Origin: Dongia_B soli
GTDB lineage: Bacteria > Pseudomonadota > Alphaproteobacteria > Dongiales > Dongiaceae
DNA: 64,000 nt
Reading direction: 5' to 3'
Assembly: GCF_034044715.1 (NCBI RefSeq)
Contig: NZ_JAXCLW010000005.1
Location: 186,001 to 250,000 of the forward strand
Shown: positions 1 through 9,405 of the stretch, piece by piece
Position numbering within the stretch: position 1 is the stretch's first letter
Layout of the letters: every line of letters starts with the position of its first letter
Position numbers and translations under genes: made by a program
The notes under the pieces: generated by a model
The model's input: only the letters and a program-made list of their open reading frames with translations
Told to the model about the DNA's origin: nothing
Databases searched by the model: none

Positions 1-729
1 GAGCTTCGCATCGATCTCGGTATTCTGCGCCGGCGGGCGCGCAAAGACATGATGGCGCGAATATTCCTGATGTGCCGGGCTGCAGTGATAGCATTCCATG
101 TAATTTTCGACGGCGAGCTTCCAATTCGCCTTGACCGGAAAGGTCGCACGATGGGCGATCTTCGCCGCGGCCCAGCCATAGGGTTTCGCCGTGCCGGCCA
201 TCACTTCCTCGACATGGACAAGGCCGAGCGGCGTTTCCGCGAAGGAGATGAAGATCAGGCCCTCGATGACACGCAGGTGAATCTGCTTAAGGCCATGAGC
301 GTCGCGATCGAATTCGGCCGGCATCAACCTTGCCGAGCGCAAGGCGCCATCGGTGCCATAGGTCCAGGCATGATAAGGGCAGACGAAGCTGCGGGCATTG
401 CCGGCGGGTTCGGTGCAGAGCCGCGAACCGCGATGACGGCAGACATTGAGCAAGGCCCGGATCTCGCCATCCTGGCCGCGGCAAAGGATGACGGATTCGC
501 TGGCGATCTCGACCGTGACGAAATCACCCGGCCGCGGCAGGCTGCTGAGATGGCCGGCGCAGAGCCAATGCGGCATGATCATGCGCTGCATTTCATGCTT
601 GAAGATCGCCCCATCATTATAGAAAGGCTGCTGCAAGGCATGGCCCGGCTTTTGCGCGGCGATCAGTTGCGTCAGCATCTCGCTGGGTTGCGAATGCAAG
701 CGACCCTCCCTCGTCAATCCTTTCGGCAT
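1..729 (-). CDS. Rieske 2Fe-2S ring-hydroxylating oxygenase alpha subunit (3' end outside window)
   Basis: The first 243 residues of an aromatic-ring-hydroxylating oxygenase large subunit are present; the C-terminus lies beyond base 1. The Rieske cluster motif is visible as C-R-H-R-G ... C-P-Y-H-A-W-T-Y. The start of the catalytic mononuclear-iron domain is visible as N-W-K-L-A-V-E-N-Y-M-E-C-Y-H-C-S-P-A-H, where the Asn/His pattern is typical of the family. Such enzymes use NAD(P)H-derived electrons to hydroxylate an aromatic or quaternary-amine substrate in the cytoplasm; the substrate cannot be read from this part. I chose the ATG at 729 because it gives the usual ~45-residue lead before the Rieske domain. 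The gene is divergent from the ThDP enzyme at 953. The family call is firm, the substrate unknown. Confidence 0.88.
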   Translation of the reverse strand, partial: MPKGLTREGRLHSQPSEMLTQLIAAQKPGHALQQPFYNDGAIFKHEMQRMIMPHWLCAGHLSSLPRPGDFVTVEIASESVILCRGQDGEIRALLNVCRHRGSRLCTEPAGNARSFVCPYHAWTYGTDGALRSARLMPAEFDRDAHGLKQIHLRVIEGLIFISFAETPLGLVHVEEVMAGTAKPYGWAAAKIAHRATFPVKANWKLAVENYMECYHCSPAHQEYSRHHVFARPPAQNTEIDAKL

Positions 730-952
730 CGTTCTTGATTGATACCCAACCTAGCGTCTGCGATTTGCGCGATCAAGGATTCCTTGAATGAGAATTCAAA
801 AAGAGAGCGTCATGCGGATGTCGTCATGGCGGTCATGCGTAAGCTCAGCCTGTGCGGGAAGAAGGCTGCCTTGACAAGATAGCATTGCACCTTGCCTGCA
901 TCCGGCACTAACCTTGCGGACGAACTCATTGTTCTATTTGGAGTATGTGATA

Positions 953-2647
953 ATGAAAGCTTCGGATCTGCTGGTGCGCTGTCTTGAGCGCGAGGGCATC
1001 AAGTACATTTTCGGCGTGCCGGGTGAAGAAAACGCCGATTTCATGATGTCGCTGCAGAAATCCTCGATCCAGTTCGTGCTGACGCGGCACGAGCAGGGTG
1101 CCGCCTTCATGGCGGAGGTTCACGGCCGGCTGACCGGCGAACCCGCCGTCTGCCTCGGCACGCTCGGGCCAGGCGCCACGAATCTCATCACCGGTGTTGC
1201 CGATGGCAATATGGATCGGGCGCCCATGCTGGTGATCACCGGGCAGGGGGCGACCACGCGGCAGCATAAAGAAAGCCACCAGATCATGGATGTGGTGGAG
1301 ATGTATAAGCCGGTGACGAAATGGGCGGCGAGCATCCGGCATCCGGACTCAATTCCGGAAATGGTGCGCAAGGCGGTCAGGCTCACGCGGTCGGAGAAGC
1401 CGGGGGCGGTGCTGCTGGAACTGGCGGAAGATGTCGCCAAGATGGAGACCAAGGCCGAGCCGATCGAGCCGCATCGCTATCGCCGGCCGCAATGCGATAT
1501 GAAGAGCCTGAGCGAGGCGGTCGAGCTCATTCGCCAGGCGAAGCAGCCGATCATCATCGCCGGCAACGGCATGATGCGGCGGCGCGCGACGCCGGAGCTG
1601 CGCCGGCTGGTCGAGGTGACGGGGATCGGCGTCATCAGCACCTTCATGGGCAAGGGCGCGGTGGCGCGGACATCGCCGCATTGCCTCTACACGATCGGCC
1701 TGCAGCAGAAGGATTATCCGGCCTTCGCGGTGGACGAGGCCGATCTCGTCATCACCATCGGCTATGACCTGGTCGAATATCCACCGCGTCTGTGGAATCC
1801 GAAGGGCGATAAGAAGATCATCGATATCGACACGCTGCCGGCGGAAATCGACAACCAGTACCAGGCCCATGTCGAGCTGACCGGCGAGATCGCCACCAAT
1901 CTCGCCCTCCTCACCGAGGCGCTGGAACAGGGGAAGCATCCGAAATACGATCTGCCGCGCCAGACCCATTGGCGCGACAAGATGACCGCGGATCTCGCCG
2001 CCCATAAGGACGATGCGACGGAAGGCACGATCCGCCCGCAGAAGGTGCTGTGGGATGTGCGCGAGGCTCTGGGCCCCAGCGATATCCTGCTCTCTGGCGT
2101 CGGCGCCCACAAGATGTGGATCGCCCGCTACTATCATTGCGACGAGCCGAATACCTGCATCATCCCCAATGGCTTCTGTTCCATGGGCCTGCCGCTGCCG
2201 GGCGCGATCGCCGCGCATCTGGTGGCGCCGGATCTCGCCGTCGCCAATCCGGCAACGGGCAAGGAGAAGAAGCCGGAGCCGAATGTCTTCGCCATCTGCG
2301 GCGATGGCGATTTCCTGATGAATGTGCAGGAGATGGAGACTGCCCGCCGGCTCAATGCCGATATCACGGTGATGGTCTGGGAAGATGGCGGCTATGGGCT
2401 GATCGCCTGGAAGCAGGACAACGAATTCGGCAAACATACCGATCTCGCCTTCGGCAATCCGAAATGGCTGGAGCTTGCCAATGCCTTTGGCTGGCAGGGG
2501 CAATATGTCGACAAGGCGAAGGACCTCGCCCCCGCCTTGCGCAAGGCGATCGACCATAAAGGCCCCTCGCTTATCGTGGTGCCCATCGATTACCGCGAGA
2601 ACCCGCTGCTGACCAAGCGGCTGGGCGAGATCGAAGTGACGATCTAA
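953..2647 (+). CDS. ThDP-dependent acetolactate synthase-like enzyme, large subunit
   Basis: This is a 564-residue protein of the acetolactate synthase / benzoylformate decarboxylase superfamily. The N-terminal pyrimidine-binding domain has the catalytic glutamate in H-E-Q-G-A-A-F-M-A. A central nucleotide-binding-like domain follows. The C-terminal ThDP/Mg2+ domain has G-D-G-D-F-L-M-N. The ATG at 953 is preferred over the upstream in-frame start at 914 because a GGAG lies nine bases ahead and translation begins at the family's normal M-K-A-S-D-L. No small regulatory subunit gene lies next to it, so a stand-alone catabolic synthase or decarboxylase is more likely than the biosynthetic IlvBN pair. 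It is divergent from the Rieske gene, followed by a GC-rich hairpin at 2706 and then the first repeat array. Confidence 0.85.
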   Translation: MKASDLLVRCLEREGIKYIFGVPGEENADFMMSLQKSSIQFVLTRHEQGAAFMAEVHGRLTGEPAVCLGTLGPGATNLITGVADGNMDRAPMLVITGQGATTRQHKESHQIMDVVEMYKPVTKWAASIRHPDSIPEMVRKAVRLTRSEKPGAVLLELAEDVAKMETKAEPIEPHRYRRPQCDMKSLSEAVELIRQAKQPIIIAGNGMMRRRATPELRRLVEVTGIGVISTFMGKGAVARTSPHCLYTIGLQQKDYPAFAVDEADLVITIGYDLVEYPPRLWNPKGDKKIIDIDTLPAEIDNQYQAHVELTGEIATNLALLTEALEQGKHPKYDLPRQTHWRDKMTADLAAHKDDATEGTIRPQKVLWDVREALGPSDILLSGVGAHKMWIARYYHCDEPNTCIIPNGFCSMGLPLPGAIAAHLVAPDLAVANPATGKEKKPEPNVFAICGDGDFLMNVQEMETARRLNADITVMVWEDGGYGLIAWKQDNEFGKHTDLAFGNPKWLELANAFGWQGQYVDKAKDLAPALRKAIDHKGPSLIVVPIDYRENPLLTKRLGEIEVTI

Positions 2648-2705
2648 GCCGAAGGTCGGGCGGGGAAGATTTTGGCGGCGGCGGCGCTGCCTGACCCCAG
2701 CCCGA

Positions 2706-2727
2706 CCCTCCCCCGTGAAGGGGAGGG
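2706..2727. terminator. Hairpin after the ThDP enzyme gene
   Basis: An inverted repeat CCCTCCCC / GGGGAGGG with a short loop lies about 60 bp after the stop at 2647. A similar CCCTCTCCC hairpin is seen at 17139. It lacks a clear T-tract, so termination is an inference. Confidence 0.4.
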
Positions 2728-2805
2728 GGGCCATGACGCGATCGGCGTCGCTAAGCTGGCGCATTCGGCCATCGCCGGTCGCACGGCGCAAATGGCATCC
2801 TCGCA

Positions 2806-3281
2806 TGTCACCCTCGGGCTTGGCCCGAGGGTCCACGGTGGAGGCCGGGTGCGATGGTGATCATGTCGACGCATTGCACGAAATGCAGCCGTTCATCAGT
2901 CGCTCCCATGGACCCTCGGATCAAGTCCGAGGGTGACGAGGTGGTTTGATGCTGCGCGGTGCGATCTCGTTGGTGAGGCGATGCAAAAGTGCAGCGGTGC
3001 CGCGCCTCGCGGTCCGTCAAATGCCACGCCCGCTTGTCACCCTCGGGCTTGACCCGAGGGTCCATGGTAAAGGCCGGGTGCGATGGTGATGATGTCGACG
3101 CATTGCACGAAATGCAGCCGTTCATCAGTCGCTCCCATGGACCCTCGGGTCAAGTCCGAGGGTGACAAGCTGGTTTGTCATAGATGTCGTGCGATGGTCG
3201 GCCACATCGCCATCACGGAGTTCGCGCCAAGTGGACAACAGACAAGGTTGTCACCCTCGGGCTTGACCCGAGGGTCCATGG
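2806..3281. repeat. Palindromic repeat array A (five copies)
   Basis: Five copies of the window-wide palindrome lie at about 2806-2838, 2906-2937, 3035-3067, 3135-3167 and 3249-3281. Each has arms CCCTCGGG and CCCGAGGG (or one-base variants), a CTTGA-type loop, a TGTCA edge and a TCCATGG edge. They alternate in orientation, and the spacers share a conserved stretch with GACGCATTGCACGAAATGC. They fill the 650-bp gap between convergent genes. I see no gene in the gap; open frames here are by-products of the repeat. Confidence 0.9.
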
Positions 3282-3297
3282 CTGAGGCCGGGCGCCT

Positions 3298-5826
3298 TTA
3301 CGGAGAGTTCGGCTGCGGCGTTGCCGGCACCGGGCCCCTCAGCTCGCGCATGAGGGCGGCGAGGCCTGGATCGGCGGGGGCGATGCGGGCCAGCCGTTCT
3401 GCATAGCCGAGTGCAGCGGCATTGTCGCCGGCATCGCGGCTGAAGCCGATCAGCGCCACTAGCATGTCTGGATCGTCCGGTCGGCGGGGCAGGGCTTCCT
3501 TGAGCACCGCCAAGGCGTCGTCGACGCGGCCGGCCGTGTGCAGGGCGATGGCATAGACATAGGCATAACGCGGCCGGTCGGGCTCCAGCGCCGAGGCCTG
3601 AGCCAATTCGCTCAACGCCTCGTCGAGCCGTTTCAATCTCACCAGCGTCAGTCCGAGTGCGTGATGCAGGCCGCCATCCTGCGGTGCGAGGGCGGCGGCA
3701 TTCCGCAAAACAATTTCGCCGTCTTTGTCGCGACCGAGCTCGCGATAAAGATCGGCAAGATTGATGGCGGCGGCGGTATATTGCGGGCTAAGGCGTAAGG
3801 CCGCCCGGAACTCGATCTCGGCTGCGACCGGATCGCCGCGACTGGCGAAGAAGCTGCCAAGGGCGGTGCGCGCCTCGGGCCGGTCGGCATTGAGGCGCTG
3901 CGCGGCGATGAATTCCGCCGCCGCCTGCTCGAAAGCCGTGTGATCGGATGGCGGCAGGTTGGGAGCGGGGGTGGCGGCAAGCAAGGCGACGGTGCGGATG
4001 CGCACCCCGCGGCTGGGATCGGCAAGAAGCGGCGAGGCGAGTTGCCAAAGCTGGGCCGGCGATCCAATCCGGCTGCGGAGCGCGCCATCGAGCATGTCGA
4101 GCGCGCCGATCCGCACCACCGGATCGGGATCGGCCAGGGCGTTGCGCGCAAGCTCGATTGTTACCGGCGACACATAATCGGCCAGTTCGGCGAGTGCGCT
4201 TGCACGGGCGATGGCGGGGGCTTTGCCATTGGCGGCGACGGCAGCCAGCAGCGTGGCGGCATCGGGCTGACCCGACCAGGCCGCCTGGAAAGCCGGCGCG
4301 TAAGTCTGGAAGCCTTTGCGCTGCGGCCCATGCCACGCCTCGATCGCCGCCGCCGCCCAGGCCGGCGGTTTGTCGGTGTGGCAATCGTTGCAGGCATTGG
4401 GCGTGCCGAGCGCCGCCGAGAGATCCGGACGGGGAATGCGGAAACTGTGATCGTGCCGGCGGTCGACCACCATATAGGTGCGCGCCGGCATATGGCAGGA
4501 GGCGCAGGCTAAAGGCGGGTTGGCCGCCGCATGGCGGTGATGCTGGACGGCAGCGTATTTGTCGGCCGCATGGCAGCGCAGGCAGGTACCATCACCAGAA
4601 GCGCGCAGCTGAGCGCTATGCGGGTCATGGCAATCGCTGCAGGTGACGCCGGCGGCAAACATGCGGCTCTGCTTGAACGATCCGTAATTATAAACCTCGC
4701 CAAGCATCTGCCCGTCGGCATGATAAAGATCGCGGCCGATTGGCGTGACCGAATGCGTGTCGGAAAGCCATTGTCCCGGGATCCAGTCTTCCGAGATCTG
4801 GCCGCGCCGCGCATGACAAAGGCCGCAGGTCTCAACCTCCTTGCGCAAAGCTGCGGGGGCGGCGCTGCGATGCGGCGCACCGGTTGACGCATCGAGAGTC
4901 CAGGAGACGCCGGCGCGCTCGTCAAACTGGACGATGAGGCCTTTCGTCGGATCATCCTGTTGCCCGAATAATTGTCTAAGCGGCCGCCAGCTTTGTCCGG
5001 CTTCGGCCCAGCGGACATGTTCCGAGCCCCGGCCATGGCAAGCCTCGCAACCGACGCTGATTTCCGACCAGGTCGTGGCGAAGCGATCGCGCGCCGCATC
5101 GTAATTCTTGCTTATGCCGGTCGAATGGCATTCGGCGCACATGAAGTTCCAGTTCTGGTTCAGCTTGGTCCAGTGGAGGATATCGTCATGGCGAATTGCT
5201 TCCTGGGGATAGAGATGGAACCAGCGCTGCCCGCCTGTCTCTTTCGGCCGGCTGTCCCAGGCGAGCGACAATGCCTGGATCCGGCCATCGGGAAACGCGA
5301 CCAGATATTGTTGCAGCGGATCGATGCCGAACGTGTATTTGATTTCGAAGGTGGCGAGCTTGCCATCCGGCCCATCGGTCTCGACGAGAAATTTCCCGTT
5401 CTTGCGGAAGAAGCGCGACCGTACACCGAAATACTCGACCTGCGCATTGGCGAAATCGCCCAGTACCGTTTTGTCGCTGGCATGGCTCATGGCGTGATGA
5501 TGCTGCGATCCACGCCACAACTCGGCCTCGGTCCGATGACAGGTGGCGCAGGAATCGCTGCCGACGAAGCTGGCGGCCGCGAGGGACTTGCTTGCGGTCT
5601 CGCCGGTAGCGGGGTTGCGCGCGGCATCGCTTAAATATTGAAAGGTGAGTCCGGCGGCGATGGCCAAGGCGAGCACACCGAAAGCAGGAATCCAGTAGAG
5701 CCATTTCGCGAGCCGGCGCCTGGCCACAGCGCGCCATGTGCCATCACCGGATCGCAAGCTCTGCTTGCCGGCGGTATCCTTCTGACTGCGGCTTTTTGCG
5801 GGAAGCTTCCGTCCCTTGCGCGTCAA
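3298..5826 (-). CDS. Membrane-anchored octaheme cytochrome c with HEAT and TPR repeats
   Basis: This is an 842-residue protein. After a basic N-terminus there is one membrane segment (about residues 43-65, W-L-Y-W-I-P-A-F-G...), so the rest is probably periplasmic. Eight CXXCH heme-attachment motifs lie at residues 93-97, 230-234, 260-264, 334-338, 396-400, 415-419, 441-445 and 479-483, with additional His residues able to act as distal ligands. Residues about 530-620 look HEAT-like (D-P-D-P-V-V-R-I-G-A-L-D-M-L), and about 650-835 are TPR units. Related multiheme-TPR proteins are annotated as electron-transfer or scaffold proteins. It is the last gene of the operon with the HAD hydrolase and two sulfatases (33 bp gap). 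An export or oxidative role for that operon is inferred; the redox partner is unknown. Confidence 0.85.
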   Translation of the reverse strand: MTRKGRKLPAKSRSQKDTAGKQSLRSGDGTWRAVARRRLAKWLYWIPAFGVLALAIAAGLTFQYLSDAARNPATGETASKSLAAASFVGSDSCATCHRTEAELWRGSQHHHAMSHASDKTVLGDFANAQVEYFGVRSRFFRKNGKFLVETDGPDGKLATFEIKYTFGIDPLQQYLVAFPDGRIQALSLAWDSRPKETGGQRWFHLYPQEAIRHDDILHWTKLNQNWNFMCAECHSTGISKNYDAARDRFATTWSEISVGCEACHGRGSEHVRWAEAGQSWRPLRQLFGQQDDPTKGLIVQFDERAGVSWTLDASTGAPHRSAAPAALRKEVETCGLCHARRGQISEDWIPGQWLSDTHSVTPIGRDLYHADGQMLGEVYNYGSFKQSRMFAAGVTCSDCHDPHSAQLRASGDGTCLRCHAADKYAAVQHHRHAAANPPLACASCHMPARTYMVVDRRHDHSFRIPRPDLSAALGTPNACNDCHTDKPPAWAAAAIEAWHGPQRKGFQTYAPAFQAAWSGQPDAATLLAAVAANGKAPAIARASALAELADYVSPVTIELARNALADPDPVVRIGALDMLDGALRSRIGSPAQLWQLASPLLADPSRGVRIRTVALLAATPAPNLPPSDHTAFEQAAAEFIAAQRLNADRPEARTALGSFFASRGDPVAAEIEFRAALRLSPQYTAAAINLADLYRELGRDKDGEIVLRNAAALAPQDGGLHHALGLTLVRLKRLDEALSELAQASALEPDRPRYAYVYAIALHTAGRVDDALAVLKEALPRRPDDPDMLVALIGFSRDAGDNAAALGYAERLARIAPADPGLAALMRELRGPVPATPQPNSP

Positions 5827-5859
5827 TGACCTCTCCCGTCAGTGACTTCTCGCATCCCT

Positions 5860-6891
5860 TTACCGCTTCTCGAAGGGATAGATGATCTTCCAGTCATGTT
5901 TCATGTCGAGGATGGTCCAGCCTTTCACCCTCGCTTCATCGAGCGCCTTGTCCAAGCGGCCGATCGATGAATTCCGGTCATAGGCCCATTCGCGAACCGC
6001 ATCGGTATGATGCACGATGAGCGCCAGGCGAACGCCTTGCCCGGCCGTGGTCCATTGCAGCATTTCGAGGTCGCCGTCGGAATTGCCGAAAGCGGCGATC
6101 GGGCGGCGGCCGATATATTGTTGGATGCCGACCGGCTTGCCGCTTTTGTCGTCGATGAAGTTGATCTCCGGCAACCGCCTGAGCGTCGGGATGGCGTCGC
6201 GCATTTCGAAGACCGTCTTGACGCTGCTGCCGATTACCTGTTCCGGCGGAATGCCGAAGACACGCTCCGTCCAGGGCCGCATGAACTCGATGCCGCCGCC
6301 GGAGACGATGAAGGTCTTGAAGCCGCTCGCTCGCAGATAGGCCAGCAATTCCAGCATCGGCTGATAGACCATTTCAGTGTAGAGATGCCCGGTCTTCGGA
6401 TTTTTGGCCTTGGCGATCCAGCCGCGCACGATCCGGTCGAAATCCTCGGTGGTCATGCCGGTATGCGTCGTCACGACGATCTGTTCTATCGCCGGTTCGC
6501 CGCCCGCCAGCGCAGCCTTCACGTCACCTCTCAGCAACGAGGCGAAGGGTTCCTGGCTCTTCCATTCGGGATGCTGCGGCGCCAGCTGCTTGACGCGATC
6601 GAGCGCGAAGAAAAGCTGCACATAAAGCGGCTGTTCGACCCATAATGTGCCGTCATTATCGAAAGCGGCGATGCGCTGGTCCGCCGGCACAAAATCCGGC
6701 GAGCCCGCGGCGGTGACGCGCGCGACGAAAGTGAGAATGGCTTTCTTGGCCCCCGTGTCGTTCCAGGACGGCAACGGATCTTCCACGGCTTGCGCCAAGG
6801 TCGGGAGCAGGATCACAAAGCCGAGCATGACAGCCAAACAACAAGCTTGCCGGAAGGCGACAAAGGCCGTCATCAAACGAATTTTCATCAT
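5860..6891 (-). CDS. Secreted HAD-superfamily phosphatase-like hydrolase
   Basis: The mature part carries HAD motif I as D-N-D-G-T-L-W, motif II in F-I-V-S-G-G-G and motif IV in F-G-N-S-D-G-D-L-E-M-L. It is therefore a phosphatase-type member acting on a phosphomonoester. The N-terminus M-K-I-R-L-M-T-A-F-V... followed by a hydrophobic run ending A-Q-A is a Sec signal peptide, which places the enzyme in the periplasm. The frame is open to 6936, but the tandem ATGs at 6891/6888 begin exactly at the signal peptide and are preferred. It sits 75 bp after the first sulfatase and 33 bp before the octaheme cytochrome, on the same strand. Many alphaproteobacterial sulfatase loci carry such a HAD gene; the substrate is not known. 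Confidence 0.82.
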   Translation of the reverse strand: MMKIRLMTAFVAFRQACCLAVMLGFVILLPTLAQAVEDPLPSWNDTGAKKAILTFVARVTAAGSPDFVPADQRIAAFDNDGTLWVEQPLYVQLFFALDRVKQLAPQHPEWKSQEPFASLLRGDVKAALAGGEPAIEQIVVTTHTGMTTEDFDRIVRGWIAKAKNPKTGHLYTEMVYQPMLELLAYLRASGFKTFIVSGGGIEFMRPWTERVFGIPPEQVIGSSVKTVFEMRDAIPTLRRLPEINFIDDKSGKPVGIQQYIGRRPIAAFGNSDGDLEMLQWTTAGQGVRLALIVHHTDAVREWAYDRNSSIGRLDKALDEARVKGWTILDMKHDWKIIYPFEKR

Positions 6892-6966
6892 CGCCATTCT
6901 CTGTGCGAAGGTCATGCAGAAGGTGCCGCTCGTCATCGAGCAGCCATGCAGCCGGCATCTCCAGCC

Positions 6967-9375
6967 TCAGCCCCCTGAGCCAAGGCTGAAGGTGAGTTTG
7001 TCGATCTTGCCGGTAAAACCGAACGGCGCCTGATAATCCTTATCCTCGACCGAGCTGCGCGTATCGATGCCAACATCGAATGTTTCATCGATCGTCATCA
7101 TGAACGGAATGGTATGCGGGATCGTCTGGCTGGCGACCTCCTTGCCATCGACTTTCAGCACGCCATGGCCGCCTTTGCCATAGCCCGGTCCATCAGATTT
7201 GAAATCGAAGGCGATGGTATGTTTGCCGGGCGACAGCGCTTCCTTGCCTTCCCAGCGAAACCGTTCGAGGTTCAGGAGGTTATAGAGGAAGACCGGCTTT
7301 TCGTTCAGCACGTACAGGCCATAGCCGCCGAAACGGCCGCCCAGTGTGACGAGCATGCCATCCGCACCTTCCGCCGGAATCTGGATCTCCGCCGTGATAA
7401 TGTAGGATCTGTTGAGGATGTCGGGCGCGCTGCTGGGCGGCAGGCCGGACATCGTGTCCGAATAGCTGAAATCCGCCCGTCCGGCGGTTGCGCTGGGCCT
7501 TGGCGCGGTGAGGCGCTGGGCGACCGAATTATCCAGTGGGAACACGTTGTATTTCGCGGCTTCCACCAGGAAAAGCTGCTGCATTTGCCGCAGCTTGTCC
7601 GGGTCCTTGGTCGCCAGATCGTTGTTTTCGGAATAGTCCTCGGCGAGGTTGTAGAGTTCCCACTTATAACCATCGACGACATCCGGCATTTTCGTCAGGC
7701 CCATCAGCCAGGGTGGGCTCGGCGGGGTCGTGGCGGCGATCCAGCCGTCATGATAGATCGCGCGGTTGCCGAACATCTCGAAATATTGGGTCATGCGCTT
7801 GGACGGGGCATCCGCTCTCGCCTTGTCCCAGGTATAGGCCATGCTGATGCCTTCGATCGGCTTCTGCGCAATGCCGTTGACCATCACCGGCGCCGGGACG
7901 CCCACGGCCTCGAGGATGGTCGGCACGATGTCGATGATGTGGTGAAACTGGCTGCGGATCCCGCCGGCATCCTTGATGCGGTCCGGCCAGGCAATCGCCA
8001 TACCCTGCCGCGTCCCACCGAAATGCGATGCTACCTGCTTGGTCCATTTGAACGGCGTATCGAAGGCCCAGGACCAGGCGACCGACATATGCGGTGTGGT
8101 TCGGTCGGAACCCCAGGCATCGTAGAATTTCAGTTGATCGGCGACGGGTATATCGATGCCTTGAATGGCCGCAAGGTCGAATGTCGTGCCCAAAGTGGAC
8201 CCCTCGGCGCTGGTGCCGTTATCGCCCTCGATATAGATGATGAGGGTGTTGTCGAGCTTGCCCAGGTCTTGCACCTCCTGGATGACCCGGCCGATTTCGT
8301 GATCGGTATAGGCGACATAAGCCGCATAGACCTCTGCCTGGCGGGTGAAGAGCTTCTTCTCGTCGGCGCTGAGCGTGTCCCACTTCGGCAGGTCGTCGGG
8401 CCAGGGGGTAAGCTGCGTGTTCTGCGGTACCACGCCAAGCCGCTTCTGGTTGGCCAGGATCTGCTCGCGCATCTCGTTCCAGCCCATATCGAATTTGCCT
8501 TTGAACTTCTCGATCCATTCGGGTGTCGGCTGATGCGGCGCGTGGGTGCCACCCGGCGCGAAATAGAGGAAGAAGGGCTTGTCGGGCGCTGCCGCGCTCA
8601 CCTGCTTCAAATATCTGATGGCTTCATCCGCCAGATCGGTGGTGAGGTTGTAGCCGGGCTTGCCTATCCAGGGGAAAATCTGGGTCGTGTTCTGGAAGAG
8701 GTAGGGCGTCCATTGATTGGTCTCGCCGCCCATGAAGCCGTAGAAATAGTCGAAGCCCATGCCGGAGGGCCATTGGTCAAAGGGACCTGCCTGGCTGTAT
8801 TGGAAGCTGGGCGTGTTATGCTCTTTGCCGAACCATGAGGTGAGATAGCCGTTACCCTTGAGAATGGCGCCGATGGTTGCATTGTCCAGGCCGATGATCG
8901 AGTCATAGCCCGGATAGCCGGTGGATTGTTCGGTAATCACACCGAAGCCCGTGGAGTGATGGTTGCGGCCGGTGATCAGCGCTGCCCGGCTGGGCGAGCA
9001 CAAGGCGGTTGAGTGGAACTGCGTATAGCGCAGGCCCATCTCGGCGATCCGGTCCAGCGCGGGTGTTGGAATGACGCCGCCGAACGTGCCCGAAACGCCA
9101 TAGCCGGCGTCGTCGGTCATGACCAGGAGCATATTGGGCGCGCCTTTCGGCGGAACGATCGAAGGTGGCCAATAGGGCTTCGACCGGTCGGCGCTGGGAT
9201 TGATGTCGCCACCGAATTGCGATGGCGGTGCAGGCAGATATTTTCCGTCAATGGTGGTGGTCGCGTTGGGCGATCCCGGCGTGCCGGTGATCTGCTGGGC
9301 CATCGATGGAACGGTTCGCAGCAAGCAGGCAGTGAACGCCGCCACAACGATGATCGTCAAGCTGCCAGCTCTCAT
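6967..9375 (-). CDS. Exported arylsulfatase (type I, formylglycine-dependent)
   Basis: This is an 802-residue protein with an N-terminal Sec signal (to about residue 26, S-M-A-Q-Q). The sulfatase signature is C126-S-P-S-R130-A-A-L-I-T-G-R, where Cys126 is expected to be converted to formylglycine by an FGE-type enzyme. Metal-binding Asp88/Asp89 are in V-M-T-D-D-A-G-Y-G. The enzyme should hydrolyse sulfate esters (or phosphonate or phosphate esters, since the fold is shared). The extra C-terminal ~160 residues form a beta-rich module found in large alphaproteobacterial arylsulfatases. GGAGGATGTT precedes the ATG at 9375. It lies 30 bp downstream of the second sulfatase and is co-oriented with it. 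No maturase gene is in the window. Confidence 0.92.
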   Translation of the reverse strand: MRAGSLTIIVVAAFTACLLRTVPSMAQQITGTPGSPNATTTIDGKYLPAPPSQFGGDINPSADRSKPYWPPSIVPPKGAPNMLLVMTDDAGYGVSGTFGGVIPTPALDRIAEMGLRYTQFHSTALCSPSRAALITGRNHHSTGFGVITEQSTGYPGYDSIIGLDNATIGAILKGNGYLTSWFGKEHNTPSFQYSQAGPFDQWPSGMGFDYFYGFMGGETNQWTPYLFQNTTQIFPWIGKPGYNLTTDLADEAIRYLKQVSAAAPDKPFFLYFAPGGTHAPHQPTPEWIEKFKGKFDMGWNEMREQILANQKRLGVVPQNTQLTPWPDDLPKWDTLSADEKKLFTRQAEVYAAYVAYTDHEIGRVIQEVQDLGKLDNTLIIYIEGDNGTSAEGSTLGTTFDLAAIQGIDIPVADQLKFYDAWGSDRTTPHMSVAWSWAFDTPFKWTKQVASHFGGTRQGMAIAWPDRIKDAGGIRSQFHHIIDIVPTILEAVGVPAPVMVNGIAQKPIEGISMAYTWDKARADAPSKRMTQYFEMFGNRAIYHDGWIAATTPPSPPWLMGLTKMPDVVDGYKWELYNLAEDYSENNDLATKDPDKLRQMQQLFLVEAAKYNVFPLDNSVAQRLTAPRPSATAGRADFSYSDTMSGLPPSSAPDILNRSYIITAEIQIPAEGADGMLVTLGGRFGGYGLYVLNEKPVFLYNLLNLERFRWEGKEALSPGKHTIAFDFKSDGPGYGKGGHGVLKVDGKEVASQTIPHTIPFMMTIDETFDVGIDTRSSVEDKDYQAPFGFTGKIDKLTFSLGSGG

Positions 9376-9405
9376 AACATCCTCCGTGTCAAAACGACAG
9401 CGGCG

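Noticed and set aside
1349..2836. 495-residue minus-strand open frame opposite the ThDP enzyme
   Set aside because: High-GC shadow of the real gene: Arg/His/Gln-rich composition, no family motif and no ribosome site. The opposite strand carries clear catalytic motifs.
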